The notes below the pieces were generated by a model. That model was not told the DNA's origin. It ran no database searches and worked only from the letters and a program-made list of their open reading frames with translations. From assembly GCA_964432975.1 (NCBI GenBank), contig CAYSPS010000019.1, positions 1 through 18,130 of the forward strand: a DNA stretch of 18,130 nt, in the 5' to 3' direction. Both the position numbers and the translations under genes were made by a program. The stretch's first letter is position 1, and every line of letters begins with the position of its first letter. The stretch is from CAYSPS01 sp964432975. Its GTDB lineage: Bacteria > Babelota > Babeliae > Babelales > UBA12409. This document shows positions 5,947 to 13,364 of the stretch, in pieces.

Positions 5947-6369
5947 ATGCATATAGATGAAACATTTGGCATTATTCCCTTGAGAAAAGTGACGGCACAA
6001 TGGGAGGTTTATTTGATTCAGCATCGTACTTTGTATTGGGGTTTTCCCAAAGGACATCCTGAACCGGGTGAAACGCCACATGCAACAGCGGTGCGTGAAT
6101 TAAAAGAAGAAACAGGCCTGACGCTTGTTCGCTTTTTATTAGGCGAGACGCTTCTTGAAGAATTTTTTTTTGAAAAAGCTGGACGCAAAATTTTAAAAAA
6201 AGTTTATTATTTTTTGGCCGAGGTTACGGGGCAGGCTCAAATTATAGATGAAAAAGAAATTGTTTCTGGAACATGGGTGCCAGTAGCGCGCGTTTCGTCT
6301 ATCATGACGCATGCAAGCGGTAAAGCATTGGGTAAAACAATAGAAGAATTAATACATAAATTTAATTGA
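5947..6369 (+). CDS. NUDIX hydrolase, probable dinucleoside polyphosphate (Ap4A-type) hydrolase
   Basis: The product has 140 residues with a perfect Nudix box GX5EX7REUXEEXGU at residues 36-58 (GHPEPGET, then RELKEETGL). The GFPKGHPEPGE context and an early FGIIPLR strand fit the asymmetric Ap4A hydrolase / general (di)nucleotide clean-up group. The precise substrate is uncertain. The frame can be extended to a TTG at 5920, but ATG 5947 is preferred because GGA lies six bases upstream while nothing suitable precedes the TTG. No transmembrane part. Confidence 0.9.
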   Translation: MHIDETFGIIPLRKVTAQWEVYLIQHRTLYWGFPKGHPEPGETPHATAVRELKEETGLTLVRFLLGETLLEEFFFEKAGRKILKKVYYFLAEVTGQAQIIDEKEIVSGTWVPVARVSSIMTHASGKALGKTIEELIHKFN

Positions 6370-6412
6370 TAAGCTGAATAGTCTACTGAGCCTGTGAATT
6401 TCTTTATGACAG

Positions 6413-6754
6413 TTATGGGGTTTGCGTTGTTGAGATTGTATGCCATGTGCGGTGTTTGTTTATCTCTTCTTTGGCGCGAAACGCTTCTTCTAAATCGATA
6501 TCACAGCGATTAGCGATAGCGCAGATGTAAATTAAAATATCGGCAAGTTCCTCGCCAATAGTACCGATACACGATTTTTGATCGATATTGAGTCGTTGGT
6601 TTTTGCGTATTGCCTTAAAAAGTTCGCCAATTTCTTCACCGAGTAATAAACATTTTTGCATGACGTTTTGATCGACAAAACCACGTTCTATTTCAAGTTC
6701 TTGGACATATTTTTGAAAGTCGTGCAAGGTTGGTTTTGGTAATAACTTTGGCAT
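6413..6754 (-). CDS. MazG-like nucleotide pyrophosphohydrolase
   Basis: This small all-alpha NTP pyrophosphatase has 113 residues and one MazG domain. The Mg-binding pattern is EEIGE (40-44) and EELAD (68-72), followed by YICAIANRCDIDLEEAF and the ending NKHRTW, typical of the family. Such proteins hydrolyse non-canonical or surplus NTPs. It is far shorter than the two-domain E. coli MazG. The ATG at 6754 follows AAAGG at a spacing of seven. It lies 81 bases downstream of lepB on the same strand and may be co-transcribed. Confidence 0.88.
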   Translation of the reverse strand: MPKLLPKPTLHDFQKYVQELEIERGFVDQNVMQKCLLLGEEIGELFKAIRKNQRLNIDQKSCIGTIGEELADILIYICAIANRCDIDLEEAFRAKEEINKHRTWHTISTTQTP

Positions 6755-6778
6755 AGGAAAACCTTTGTTTTTGAATTG

Positions 6779-6800
6779 GATAGACTTCTTTCGAAGTATC
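6779..6800 (-). repeat. Hairpin between lepB and the mazG-like gene
   Basis: ACTTC and GAAGT (6784-6797) form a 5-bp stem with a 4-nt loop, extended by GAT/ATC past a two-base bulge. There is no T-run on either strand, so it is not a clear terminator. It may be an RNA-processing or stability element. Confidence 0.3.
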
Positions 6801-6835
6801 GAGATTTATGGACTTACGCGTAATTTTTAAAATTG

Positions 6836-7732
6836 TTAATGCACAAATTGCAAGCATCGACTCCAGCGTACGCGACGCCAGAAATCAATTGGGTGTCTGA
6901 GCAAGTCGATGATCATCCACGATTCATCGCTGTCGCTTGACCAAATTCTAAACAAAATGCGGCCATGAATAAGATGCTTTTTAAGCGGTCCCCACGCACG
7001 TGAATCATAACTCCCACGACGATTGTCGCCCATTGCCCAGTACTCGTCTGGGCCAAGTGTTACTTCAAATACGTCATAAGGTCGTTCATATGGCGTTCCA
7101 GCATAGGCATTTTCTTGATTTGGTTCATGTGGAGGTTTGAGCGCATCAGTGCCGGCCATGTTCGCATATCGCTTGCCCAACAACACTTGTTCACGCGTTA
7201 AGCGGTAATATGGTTGATCATTATAATCGATTCCTGGCACGTACGTTTTATGACCAAAAGCTGGCGATCGTGACATGTCATATGTTGCAATAAGTGGGTA
7301 TTGATTTAAATATGGTTCATCCAATTTAACGCCGTTGCGGTAAATAACCGGCATACCATCTTCGATGACGCCTTTAATGTGGTCTCCTGGTTTGCCAATA
7401 ACGCGTTTGGTCCAATTGGTTACATTATATGGGTAACCCACATATTGTTGCCACCACCGAATAATCGGGTTGGATGAGTATGGATATGATGGATCGTTAA
7501 ATGAAATGATTTCACCATATGCAGGTCCTCTAAAATATGGTGTTAATTTGTCGGCAAAAAAACCTTCACCGACTAACAGGGTTGTTTCCATTGAACCAGT
7601 TGGCACTTTGTACAAGCCAAAAATAACGGTACGAATGGCAAATGCAATGGGAATAATAACGATTAATGATTCAAAAAAATCAGCTGTTTTCGATTTTGGT
7701 CGATTGTACCATGCAATAATTTTTCTTATCAC
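6836..7732 (-). CDS. lepB: Signal peptidase I
   Basis: This membrane serine protease cleaves signal peptides from exported proteins. From GTG 7732 it has 298 residues. One N-terminal membrane helix (about 16-42) is followed by PTGSMETTL with nucleophile Ser47, then the general base Lys109 (TKRVIGKPGDH), and box E MGDNRRGSYDSR at 234-245. About 80 extra residues (roughly 140-225, Tyr- and Pro-rich) separate the strand after Lys109 from box E, a sizeable insertion in the catalytic domain. The frame opens at TTG 7744, but that would place the strong GGGAGG Shine-Dalgarno inside the gene; GTG 7732 sits about four to five bases after it. The neighbouring genes encode several exported proteins that would be its substrates. 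Confidence 0.95.
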   Translation of the reverse strand: MIRKIIAWYNRPKSKTADFFESLIVIIPIAFAIRTVIFGLYKVPTGSMETTLLVGEGFFADKLTPYFRGPAYGEIISFNDPSYPYSSNPIIRWWQQYVGYPYNVTNWTKRVIGKPGDHIKGVIEDGMPVIYRNGVKLDEPYLNQYPLIATYDMSRSPAFGHKTYVPGIDYNDQPYYRLTREQVLLGKRYANMAGTDALKPPHEPNQENAYAGTPYERPYDVFEVTLGPDEYWAMGDNRRGSYDSRAWGPLKKHLIHGRILFRIWSSDSDESWMIIDLLRHPIDFWRRVRWSRCLQFVH

Positions 7733-7749
7733 GAGACCTCCCAATTATG

Positions 7750-7773
7750 ATCTTTGTACTAGTATACAAAGAT
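7750..7773. promoter_or_regulatory. Perfect 9-bp dyad overlapping the lepB -10 box
   Basis: ATCTTTGTA (7750-7758) and TACAAAGAT (7765-7773) are perfect inverted arms around six bases. On the minus strand TATACT at 7766-7761 would be the lepB -10, inside the dyad, with a start about 22 bases before the GTG. This is a classic operator layout between divergent genes. No regulator is identified. Confidence 0.45.
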
Positions 7774-7852
7774 TTTATGGCTAAAAATACTATTATTTGC
7801 GGCGAGTGCATGAGTTTACGCTGTTTATGATAATATAACTATTGGGTTTTTT

Positions 7853-8242
7853 ATGAAAAAAATTTTCAAAAAAGTATGGCTTGAATATTTTGAACAAATT
7901 TTATCTGGAAATAAAAAATTTGAGTTACGCCTTGCCGATTTTGATGTTCAAGAAGGAGATATGCTCGTTTTGCAAGAATGGGACCAGCACAAACAAGAAT
8001 ATACTGGCAGACAGGTGAGCGTTAAGGTGACGTATGTCTTGCACACAAAAGATTTGCAATTTTGGCAACCCTTAGAAATAGAAAAATATGGCTATCAGGT
8101 TGTTCAGTTTGATATTCTTACTGCAGAAAAACGAAGCGCGTACCGGCCTAAAGGCCGGTGTATCGCGCGAAATTCTTCGGAGCCAGAAATTGCGTCATTC
8201 ATCCCCAGGCTTGAAAAGCCATTGGGTATTCTGGCGAAGTAG
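7853..8242 (+). CDS. ASCH-superfamily (DUF3850-type) protein with palindrome-derived C-terminus
   Basis: The first 88 or so residues form a small beta-barrel typical of ASCH/PUA-like RNA-binding domains: VWLEYFEQILSGNKKFELR (8-26), EGDMLVLQEWD (34-44), GRQVSVKVTYVL (52-63) and GYQVVQFDI at the end. This matches DUF3850-like proteins. The remaining 41 residues (from about LTAEKRS) are not part of that fold and are encoded largely by strong inverted repeats at 8136-8168 and 8175-8239. A nearly complete functional domain is therefore followed by an add-on. The ATG at 7853 lies after an AT-rich stretch with a TATAAC-like box. crcB follows after 24 bases. Confidence 0.8.
   Translation: MKKIFKKVWLEYFEQILSGNKKFELRLADFDVQEGDMLVLQEWDQHKQEYTGRQVSVKVTYVLHTKDLQFWQPLEIEKYGYQVVQFDILTAEKRSAYRPKGRCIARNSSEPEIASFIPRLEKPLGILAK
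8136..8168. repeat. Strong hairpin in the 3' part of the ASCH gene
   Basis: ACCGGCC (8142-8148) pairs with GGCCGGT (8153-8159) around a TAAA loop. An outer GCGCG/CGCGC stem (8136-8140, 8164-8168) extends it across a small internal loop. It is much more GC-rich than the flanking DNA. Confidence 0.75.
8175..8239. repeat. Second, nested palindrome in the 3' part of the ASCH gene
   Basis: CTTC plus GCCAGAA (8175-8188, with a GGA bulge) pairs with TTCTGGC plus GAAG (8229-8239). Inside it CCCA-GGCTT-GAA-AAGCC-AT-TGGG (8204-8226) forms another stem. CGAAG occurs at 8132-8136 and 8235-8239, almost bounding the whole block. Confidence 0.7.
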
Positions 8243-8266
8243 AATAAAAATTAATGGATTAGAAGT

Positions 8267-8650
8267 ATGTGGACGTACATTTTTATCGTAGGAATTGGTG
8301 GCTTTTTGGGTTCGGCAGCACGGTTTATATTAACCGAGTTTGCAACACTTATATCACCTTCGTTTCCTTTGGGTGTTGTACTCGTTAATTTTATTGGCTG
8401 TTTTTTGGCTGGTTTTGCGTTATATAGCATTGCTCCGGGTAAAATTTTTGATCCCTCAATGCGGCACTTTCTCAACACTGGTTTTTTAGGTGCTTTTACG
8501 ACTTTAGCTGCATTTATGTATGATGCGGTAGTGTTTTTTGAACATAGAGATTATGTGTTGGGGGTTTTAAACATCGTGATTAACGTAACGCTTGCCTTGG
8601 TTGGGGTGCTTTTGGGGCGCTGGTGCGCACTCATATTGTTTGGGCGCTGA
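8267..8650 (+). CDS. crcB: CrcB/Fluc-type fluoride channel
   Basis: This small membrane protein exports fluoride and works as a dual-topology dimer. It has 127 residues and four membrane helices. GGFLGSAARF with Arg19 (11-20), VNFIGCFLAG (40-49) and GFLGAFTTLAAF (72-83) are the family signatures. The usual TTFSTF is TTLAAF here, so the first Phe-box Phe is Leu and the Ser/Thr pair is Ala-Ala. No second crcB is in the window. The ATG at 8267 follows a weak AGAAG. ruvA starts two bases after the stop. No fluoride riboswitch is visible upstream. Confidence 0.88.
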   Translation: MWTYIFIVGIGGFLGSAARFILTEFATLISPSFPLGVVLVNFIGCFLAGFALYSIAPGKIFDPSMRHFLNTGFLGAFTTLAAFMYDAVVFFEHRDYVLGVLNIVINVTLALVGVLLGRWCALILFGR

Positions 8651-8652
8651 AT

Positions 8653-9255
8653 ATGATTAATACAATTTCTGGCACGATAACGGCAATTTTTGAACAAGCT
8701 GTAGTACTTGATGCGCCTGCGCTTGGTATGTCTTTTATGGTAGCTACACCACGTCCGGAAATTTTTGCAAAAGCCCCGGTAACATTATTTACGCACGTGC
8801 ATTGGAATCAAGAACAAGGGCCGTCGCTGTACGGTTTTCAAACAGTTGCTGAACGTGATGCATTTGTTGTGTTGTTGGGATGTTCCGGTATTGGTCCTAA
8901 AGTAGCTCTCGCATTGCTACAAGCATTGCGACCACATGAACTTGCGCAGGTAATGAGAGTGGCTGATCATAAAACATTAGCGCAGGTAAAGGGTATTGGT
9001 ACCAAAAAAGCTGAACATATGATTGTACACTTGAAAGATAAACTTGATCAGTTTTATGGCACAACTGGCGAAAGTTCTCCGACGGTGCCCCCTGCAGTAC
9101 TTGCACAAGTGGCAGAGGTGTTATATTCGCTTAATTATTCGCGCCAAGAAGTGCAGCATGCCCTTGCATACGTGCGCGAACAGACTGTTGAGACGCCAGC
9201 ATCTTTTGATGTGCTCATGCGCACGACGCTTGCATTTTTGTCAAAAAGGCCCTAG
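8653..9255 (+). CDS. ruvA: Holliday junction branch-migration subunit RuvA
   Basis: RuvA binds four-way DNA junctions and loads the RuvB motor. The 200-residue product is of normal length. The N-terminal OB fold ends with the conserved LYGF (59-62). Two helix-hairpin-helix motifs follow, LLGCSGIGPKVAL (74-86) and LAQVKGIGTKKAE (109-121), then a linker and the C-terminal RuvB-binding helices (about 150-200). The frame could begin at GTG 8623, but ATG 8653 gives the standard N-terminus (INTISGTI) and does not overlap crcB. ruvB and ruvC are not in this window, so the usual ruvAB pair is split here. Confidence 0.93.
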   Translation: MINTISGTITAIFEQAVVLDAPALGMSFMVATPRPEIFAKAPVTLFTHVHWNQEQGPSLYGFQTVAERDAFVVLLGCSGIGPKVALALLQALRPHELAQVMRVADHKTLAQVKGIGTKKAEHMIVHLKDKLDQFYGTTGESSPTVPPAVLAQVAEVLYSLNYSRQEVQHALAYVREQTVETPASFDVLMRTTLAFLSKRP

Positions 9256-9303
9256 ATTTTTGTCTCTTGTGCAAAATAAATGTATTGCGGTATGTTGTGG
9301 GCT

Positions 9304-10437
9304 ATGATGCAACCGCTTACAATTGCTTTTGTGACAAACAATTATACCCCTTATTCTGGTGGTGTTGTTAGTTCAATTTGTTCTTTTAGCACACAATTGC
9401 GCGCCTTGGGGCATCATGTGTACATCATAACGCTGGATTTTACCGGTGCGCCCAGTGAACCTGATGTTATTCGCGTATCATGTCCCATAAAATTTATGTA
9501 TAAACATAATCCAATGGCAATTCCATGGTGCATGCACCAAGAACTTGAAAGTATTTTCGCGCGCATACGGCCCGACATTGTGCATACACAGCATCCATTT
9601 TTGTTGGGTGATGCTGCAGCATGTGTGTGTAAAAAAATGCATATCCCTGTGATTTTTACGTTTCACACCCTGTATCACCATTATGTACATTATATTCCAT
9701 TGCCTCGTGTGCTGGTGCAGTCACAGGTTGATCGACGTGTTACGCAGTATTGTCAAAGTATGGATGCGATTATTGCACCAAGTGAATCAGTACGTGCGTG
9801 GTTGCAAGCACATCAAATAATCACACCAACATATGTGCTTGCAAGTCCATTGTTGCCAGTATTTGTGCAACAGTTAGCAAGTTTTGCGTATAAAACCTCA
9901 CATAAGATTTTTAATCTGGTGTGTGTTTCTCGGTTTGTACATGAAAAAAATTTATTTGTATTACTTGATCTTATGCGCGCATTCCATGCGCAATCCGTGA
10001 AATTAACTCTTGTTGGTTTTGGTTACTTGGAACAAGAACTGCGAAGTTATGCGTATCGTACATGTGGCCTAACGCCGGAACGTGTTATTTTTGTTGTGCG
10101 GCCAAGCAAACAAGAGTTATGTGTACTTTATCGATATGCAGATGCGTTTGTTTTTTGCTCACAAACCGAAACACAAGGGCTTGTATTGCTTGAGGCAATG
10201 GCCGCTGGAACGCCTATTGTTGCGCTTGTTGGCTCTGGCCAAAATGATTTGGTACGCGATGGGGTTAATGGGTTTTTAGCGCACACGCCAGAACATTTAC
10301 GTGCTATTATTTGTACGCTTATGGGTAATCGTGAATTGCATAAAAAGCTTCAATATGGCGCGTGGGCAACAGCACACTTGTATACGCCAGAAATATTAAC
10401 GCAACGGTTGCTTGCGTGTTATCAAAATTTCTTATAG
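9304..10437 (+). CDS. GT4-type glycosyltransferase
   Basis: This GT-B fold transferase has about 377 residues. The N-terminal domain has FVTNNYTPYSGGV with the Gly-rich donor loop, HTQHPF and FTFHT (about 120-122). The C-terminal domain has CVSRFVHEKN (about 207-216), and the EX7E donor-binding motif is Glu289-x7-Glu297 in ETQGLVLLEAMAAGTP. The tail GQNDLVRDGVNGFL is typical of family GT4. It most resembles enzymes that glycosylate lipids or cell-envelope sugars (diacylglycerol glucosyltransferase, PimB-like). Acceptor and donor are unknown. Starts at 9280, 9292, 9304 and 9307 are possible; 9304 or 9307 puts the first strand next to the N-terminus. It lies 48 bases after ruvA. Confidence 0.87.
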   Translation: MMQPLTIAFVTNNYTPYSGGVVSSICSFSTQLRALGHHVYIITLDFTGAPSEPDVIRVSCPIKFMYKHNPMAIPWCMHQELESIFARIRPDIVHTQHPFLLGDAAACVCKKMHIPVIFTFHTLYHHYVHYIPLPRVLVQSQVDRRVTQYCQSMDAIIAPSESVRAWLQAHQIITPTYVLASPLLPVFVQQLASFAYKTSHKIFNLVCVSRFVHEKNLFVLLDLMRAFHAQSVKLTLVGFGYLEQELRSYAYRTCGLTPERVIFVVRPSKQELCVLYRYADAFVFCSQTETQGLVLLEAMAAGTPIVALVGSGQNDLVRDGVNGFLAHTPEHLRAIICTLMGNRELHKKLQYGAWATAHLYTPEILTQRLLACYQNFL

Positions 10438-10535
10438 AAAGACATATAAAAGGCTTACAAAAATTTTTCTTGAAAGGTACACTTGAATAAAAATTATCGT
10501 GATAAAAATTTAATTTTTTAACCAAAGGATTAGGG

Positions 10536-11852
10536 GTGTTGTCAGGTTATATTCAGGTTGAGCCATCTGGCCCACTTTCAGGAAGTGTACGTGTTGCTGG
10601 AGCAAAAAATTCTGTGCTTGTGAAGCTTGCTGCGTGTGTATTGGTTGATGGTGAATCGGTGCTTACGAACGTACCGGCTTCTGCAGATGTTTTTTACATG
10701 ATTCGATTGTTAGAAAAGATTGGTGCGCGCGTCATTTTTGATCAAGATACCAAGACAGTGCATGTTGATGCTCGTAGTATTAATGGATGTATTGTCGATC
10801 CAGAGATTATGCGCAAAATGCGAGCTTCAGTTTTGCTGATGGGGCCACTGCTCGTTCGTTTGGGCCGTGTTCAGGTTGGGTTACCTGGCGGTTGCCCTAT
10901 CGGTGCCCGTCCTATTGATTATCATTTGCAGGCTTTTTCACGTATGGGTGTTCATATACAGCAACAGGGCAATATGCTTAGCGCCCAAACTGAAAAATTA
11001 ACACCGGCTGATATTGTTCTTGAATATCCAAGTGTAGGGGCGACTGAAAATATTTTGCTTGCCGGTGTGTGTACGTCTGGAACAACGACCATTGTCAATG
11101 CTGCATTAGAACCAGAGGTGCTTGATCTGATTAAGATGCTTAATAATGCCGGTGCACGCATTACTATTGCACCAGCTGCTACAGTGGTCATAGAAGGCGG
11201 TTCTTGTCTGCATTCATTTGCGCATGAAATTATGCCAGATCGTCTTGAGGCGGGAGCGCTTCTTTTGGCAGGTGCCATTACTGGCGGTACGGTTACCGTT
11301 GAAAACGCACATGCCTGCGACATGGAGGTATTTTTACTTAAGCTTGCGCAGATGGGGCATACAATAACGCGTGGCGAGCGTGGGGTTGGAGTAACTTTGT
11401 GTGCAACGCATGTGCCCGAAGCAGTTTCGTTTAAAACTGGACAATATCCTGGGTTTCCAACTGATCTGCAAGCGCCTATGGCGGTGGCATTGTGTGTTGC
11501 TGCTGGTACGGCGCATGTGCACGAAACGGTGCATGAAAATCGTCTGTTGCATGTGCCAGAATTGCAAAAAATGGGTGCACAAATTAGTGCTATTGGTTGT
11601 GACCGTATGTATATTAAAGGGGTTTCTGAGCTGCAAGGGTGCAGCGTGCAAGCAACTGATATTCGCGCATCATGTGCCCTGGTATTAGCAGGGCTTGTTG
11701 CTCGTGGTACGACGATTATGTATGGATTAAATCACTGGCGCCGTGGTTATGATGGATTGGAGCATAAATTTATACAGTTGGGTGCGCGCTTGATTGTTCA
11801 ACATGAACAATCAGTGCCCATGCCAGCTATGAAGGTTCAAAGCTGCCACTAA
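10536..11852 (+). CDS. murA: UDP-N-acetylglucosamine 1-carboxyvinyltransferase (MurA)
   Basis: MurA adds enolpyruvate to UDP-GlcNAc, the first committed step of peptidoglycan synthesis, so this organism probably makes some wall precursor. It has 438 residues. Conserved parts are AGAKNS with Lys25-Asn26, RASVLLMGPLL (96-106), the active loop LPGGCPIGARPID with catalytic Cys120, and YPGFPTDLQAP with general base Asp310. The Cys (not Asp) suggests fosfomycin sensitivity by family rule. ENRLLHVPEL and GYDGLEHKF replace the usual ENRFMHVPEL and GYERIEEKL. The GTG at 10536 is chosen because AAGGA lies six bases upstream. Its 3' end overlaps atpG on the other strand by 26 bases. Confidence 0.95.
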   Translation: MLSGYIQVEPSGPLSGSVRVAGAKNSVLVKLAACVLVDGESVLTNVPASADVFYMIRLLEKIGARVIFDQDTKTVHVDARSINGCIVDPEIMRKMRASVLLMGPLLVRLGRVQVGLPGGCPIGARPIDYHLQAFSRMGVHIQQQGNMLSAQTEKLTPADIVLEYPSVGATENILLAGVCTSGTTTIVNAALEPEVLDLIKMLNNAGARITIAPAATVVIEGGSCLHSFAHEIMPDRLEAGALLLAGAITGGTVTVENAHACDMEVFLLKLAQMGHTITRGERGVGVTLCATHVPEAVSFKTGQYPGFPTDLQAPMAVALCVAAGTAHVHETVHENRLLHVPELQKMGAQISAIGCDRMYIKGVSELQGCSVQATDIRASCALVLAGLVARGTTIMYGLNHWRRGYDGLEHKFIQLGARLIVQHEQSVPMPAMKVQSCH

Positions 11853-12675
11853 GCTCCAAAAGCTCTTTGGTGATTTTTGCTTGGCGCAATTTATTGTAAT
11901 CGCGTCGCATGTTTTCAAGAAGTTCTTGTGCGTTGCGTGTTGCGCTGTCCATTGATTGAAAGCGTGCTGCTTGTTCGGCAACCAGCGATGAGAAGAGCAG
12001 CGATTGAATGCTGACATGTATATATAGATGGAATAATTGCTGAATGACTGCCTCTGGTGATTCTTGCCACACATATTCATCAGTCAAGACAGCTTTTGTT
12101 TGAGGAATTTCCGCGAGCGGTAGCAAAATTGTTTTAAGTGGGCGTTGACTGAAAAAAGTGCGCGGGGCATTGCTGAGTAAGATGATAGCATTATATTGAT
12201 GAGCGGTCCTCAGAATTAAGCTGGTGAGTACGTCGGTAACTGCTGGTAATGTTGCACTTGAGAGATTGTTAAAAGATTCGTGTGGTTTAATGTGTTGTTT
12301 GAGTAATATATCATGGGCTTTTTTGCCGATGCTGATGTACGTACTGTGCGTGCCAAATTCGTTTAGATTAAATTCAAAAAATTTACAGAGTGCCGAATTA
12401 AATGTGCCGCAGAAGCCGCGTTGAGAACCAACGACAATGACAAGTGGTCCAGCTGCATGTGCATTTACCTGCGTAAATTTTTCGCGCATGGTGGGGTTAT
12501 TATGCAAAAGTTGGCTAAATAATTCTTTGATTTGTTCGCGATAGTGTGTCAAAAATGGCTCGCGGTTTGCCAAGCGCGTATGCGCTGACATGGCAATTAA
12601 GCGTGTTGCATGAGTAACTTTTCTAATAGTTTCAACAGCCTTAATGCGCTGTATAAGTTGTATCAGTTGTGACAT
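11827..12675 (-). CDS. atpG: F0F1 ATP synthase gamma subunit
   Basis: The gamma subunit is the central rotor shaft that couples proton flow to ATP synthesis. It has 282 residues, normal for the family. The N-terminal coiled helix (LIQRIKAVETIRKVTHATRLIAMSA) and the C-terminal helix (SMDSATRNAQELL, then LRQAKITKELLEL) are conserved; the middle VVGSQRGFCGTFN is the family core. ATG 12675 follows AGGTGA; a GTG at 12681 is in frame but overlaps that signal. No other atp gene is adjacent, whereas atpG normally sits between atpA and atpD. It has its own extended -10 promoter at 12711-12703. Confidence 0.94.
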   Translation of the reverse strand: MSQLIQLIQRIKAVETIRKVTHATRLIAMSAHTRLANREPFLTHYREQIKELFSQLLHNNPTMREKFTQVNAHAAGPLVIVVGSQRGFCGTFNSALCKFFEFNLNEFGTHSTYISIGKKAHDILLKQHIKPHESFNNLSSATLPAVTDVLTSLILRTAHQYNAIILLSNAPRTFFSQRPLKTILLPLAEIPQTKAVLTDEYVWQESPEAVIQQLFHLYIHVSIQSLLFSSLVAEQAARFQSMDSATRNAQELLENMRRDYNKLRQAKITKELLELSGSFEPS

Positions 12676-12702
12676 GGTCACCTATCCCCGGTTTCTTTCT
12701 TA

Positions 12703-12711
12703 AGTATAGCA
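12703..12711 (-). promoter_or_regulatory. Extended -10 promoter of atpG
   Basis: The minus strand reads TGC-TATACT, an extended -10 box, so a good -35 is not required. Transcription would start near 12696, leaving about 20 bases before the ATG. Confidence 0.45.
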
Positions 12712-12719
12712 GAAGCAGG

Positions 12720-12725
12720 TATACT
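12720..12725 (+). promoter_or_regulatory. Candidate -10 box for the NYN gene
   Basis: TATACT at 12720-12725 faces the NYN-domain gene with only a weak TTCTTA -35 about 18 bases upstream. It sits nine bases past the divergent atpG -10, so the two may compete. Confidence 0.3.
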
Positions 12726-12756
12726 CATAAAGAAAGTAATATTTTGCATTATGTGA

Positions 12757-13347
12757 ATGCGTATGATTATTTTGATTGATGGCTATAATCTCATTAAAAA
12801 TATTCTTGGGAGCAAGCACGTAAGTACTGCTGAACGCACAAAATTTATTAACGAAATTGCGGCGTACCTCAAGTTCCGTTCACTTCAGGCATATATAATT
12901 TTTGATGGTGGGCAGACAACCTACCCGGAAAGCAACGTGCATGGTGTTTTGACCGTTGTTTTTTCTGGTTATAAACAAAGCGCTGATGAATATATTGTAC
13001 AGTATGTAGCGACGCACAAGGAATATGAAATTTTGGTTGTAACTGATGACCGACAATTACGAGATTTAATTGCGCAGTATAAAAAACACGTGTTAAACAC
13101 ATATGATTTTTATCATCAGTACGTTAAGGCTGATTTGACTCAACGGCGGTCAAAAAATGGGAACCATGATGCGGTACCTATTAAGACGACATCCTATGAA
13201 TCACCTGCGCTTGATGAACTTATGCAAGAAGCTTCAAAAGCTGTTGTGCATAAAACAGCAGAAGAACCATTGTATAAGCAACAGCGTACACGTGGATCAA
13301 AAAAAGAACGGTCGCGCGCGCGAATTCTTAATAAATTGCGTCGTTAG
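12757..13347 (+). CDS. NYN-domain ribonuclease-like protein (YacP/Rae1-like)
   Basis: This PIN-like endoribonuclease candidate has 196 residues. The NYN core has acidic residues Asp8 (LIDGYNLI), Asp50 (IIFDGG), Asp77 (SADEYIV) and Asp97-Asp98 (VVTDDRQLR), which could bind the metal. The C-terminal part (about 130-196) is basic and low in complexity, ending RGSKKERSRARILNKLRR, suggesting RNA or ribosome contact. B. subtilis Rae1 (YacP) cuts mRNA on the ribosome; the same role here is inferred only from the domain. ATG 12757 or 12763 are equally possible starts. It is divergent from atpG. Confidence 0.85.
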   Translation: MRMIILIDGYNLIKNILGSKHVSTAERTKFINEIAAYLKFRSLQAYIIFDGGQTTYPESNVHGVLTVVFSGYKQSADEYIVQYVATHKEYEILVVTDDRQLRDLIAQYKKHVLNTYDFYHQYVKADLTQRRSKNGNHDAVPIKTTSYESPALDELMQEASKAVVHKTAEEPLYKQQRTRGSKKERSRARILNKLRR

Positions 13348-13364
13348 AAGTTTTTTGTGAAAAT

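Noticed and set aside
8243..8266. Fluoride riboswitch before crcB
   Set aside because: The gap is only 24 bases and lacks the conserved crcB-motif elements. The palindromes just upstream do not match the fluoride aptamer.
10490..10520. Terminator before murA
   Set aside because: TTATC/GATAA and an A/T palindrome followed by Ts form only a weak AT stem, and the stretch leads into the murA leader.
11827..11852. Overlap of murA and atpG as a sequencing error
   Set aside because: Both 3' ends are conserved or plausible, and short convergent overlaps are common in dense genomes.
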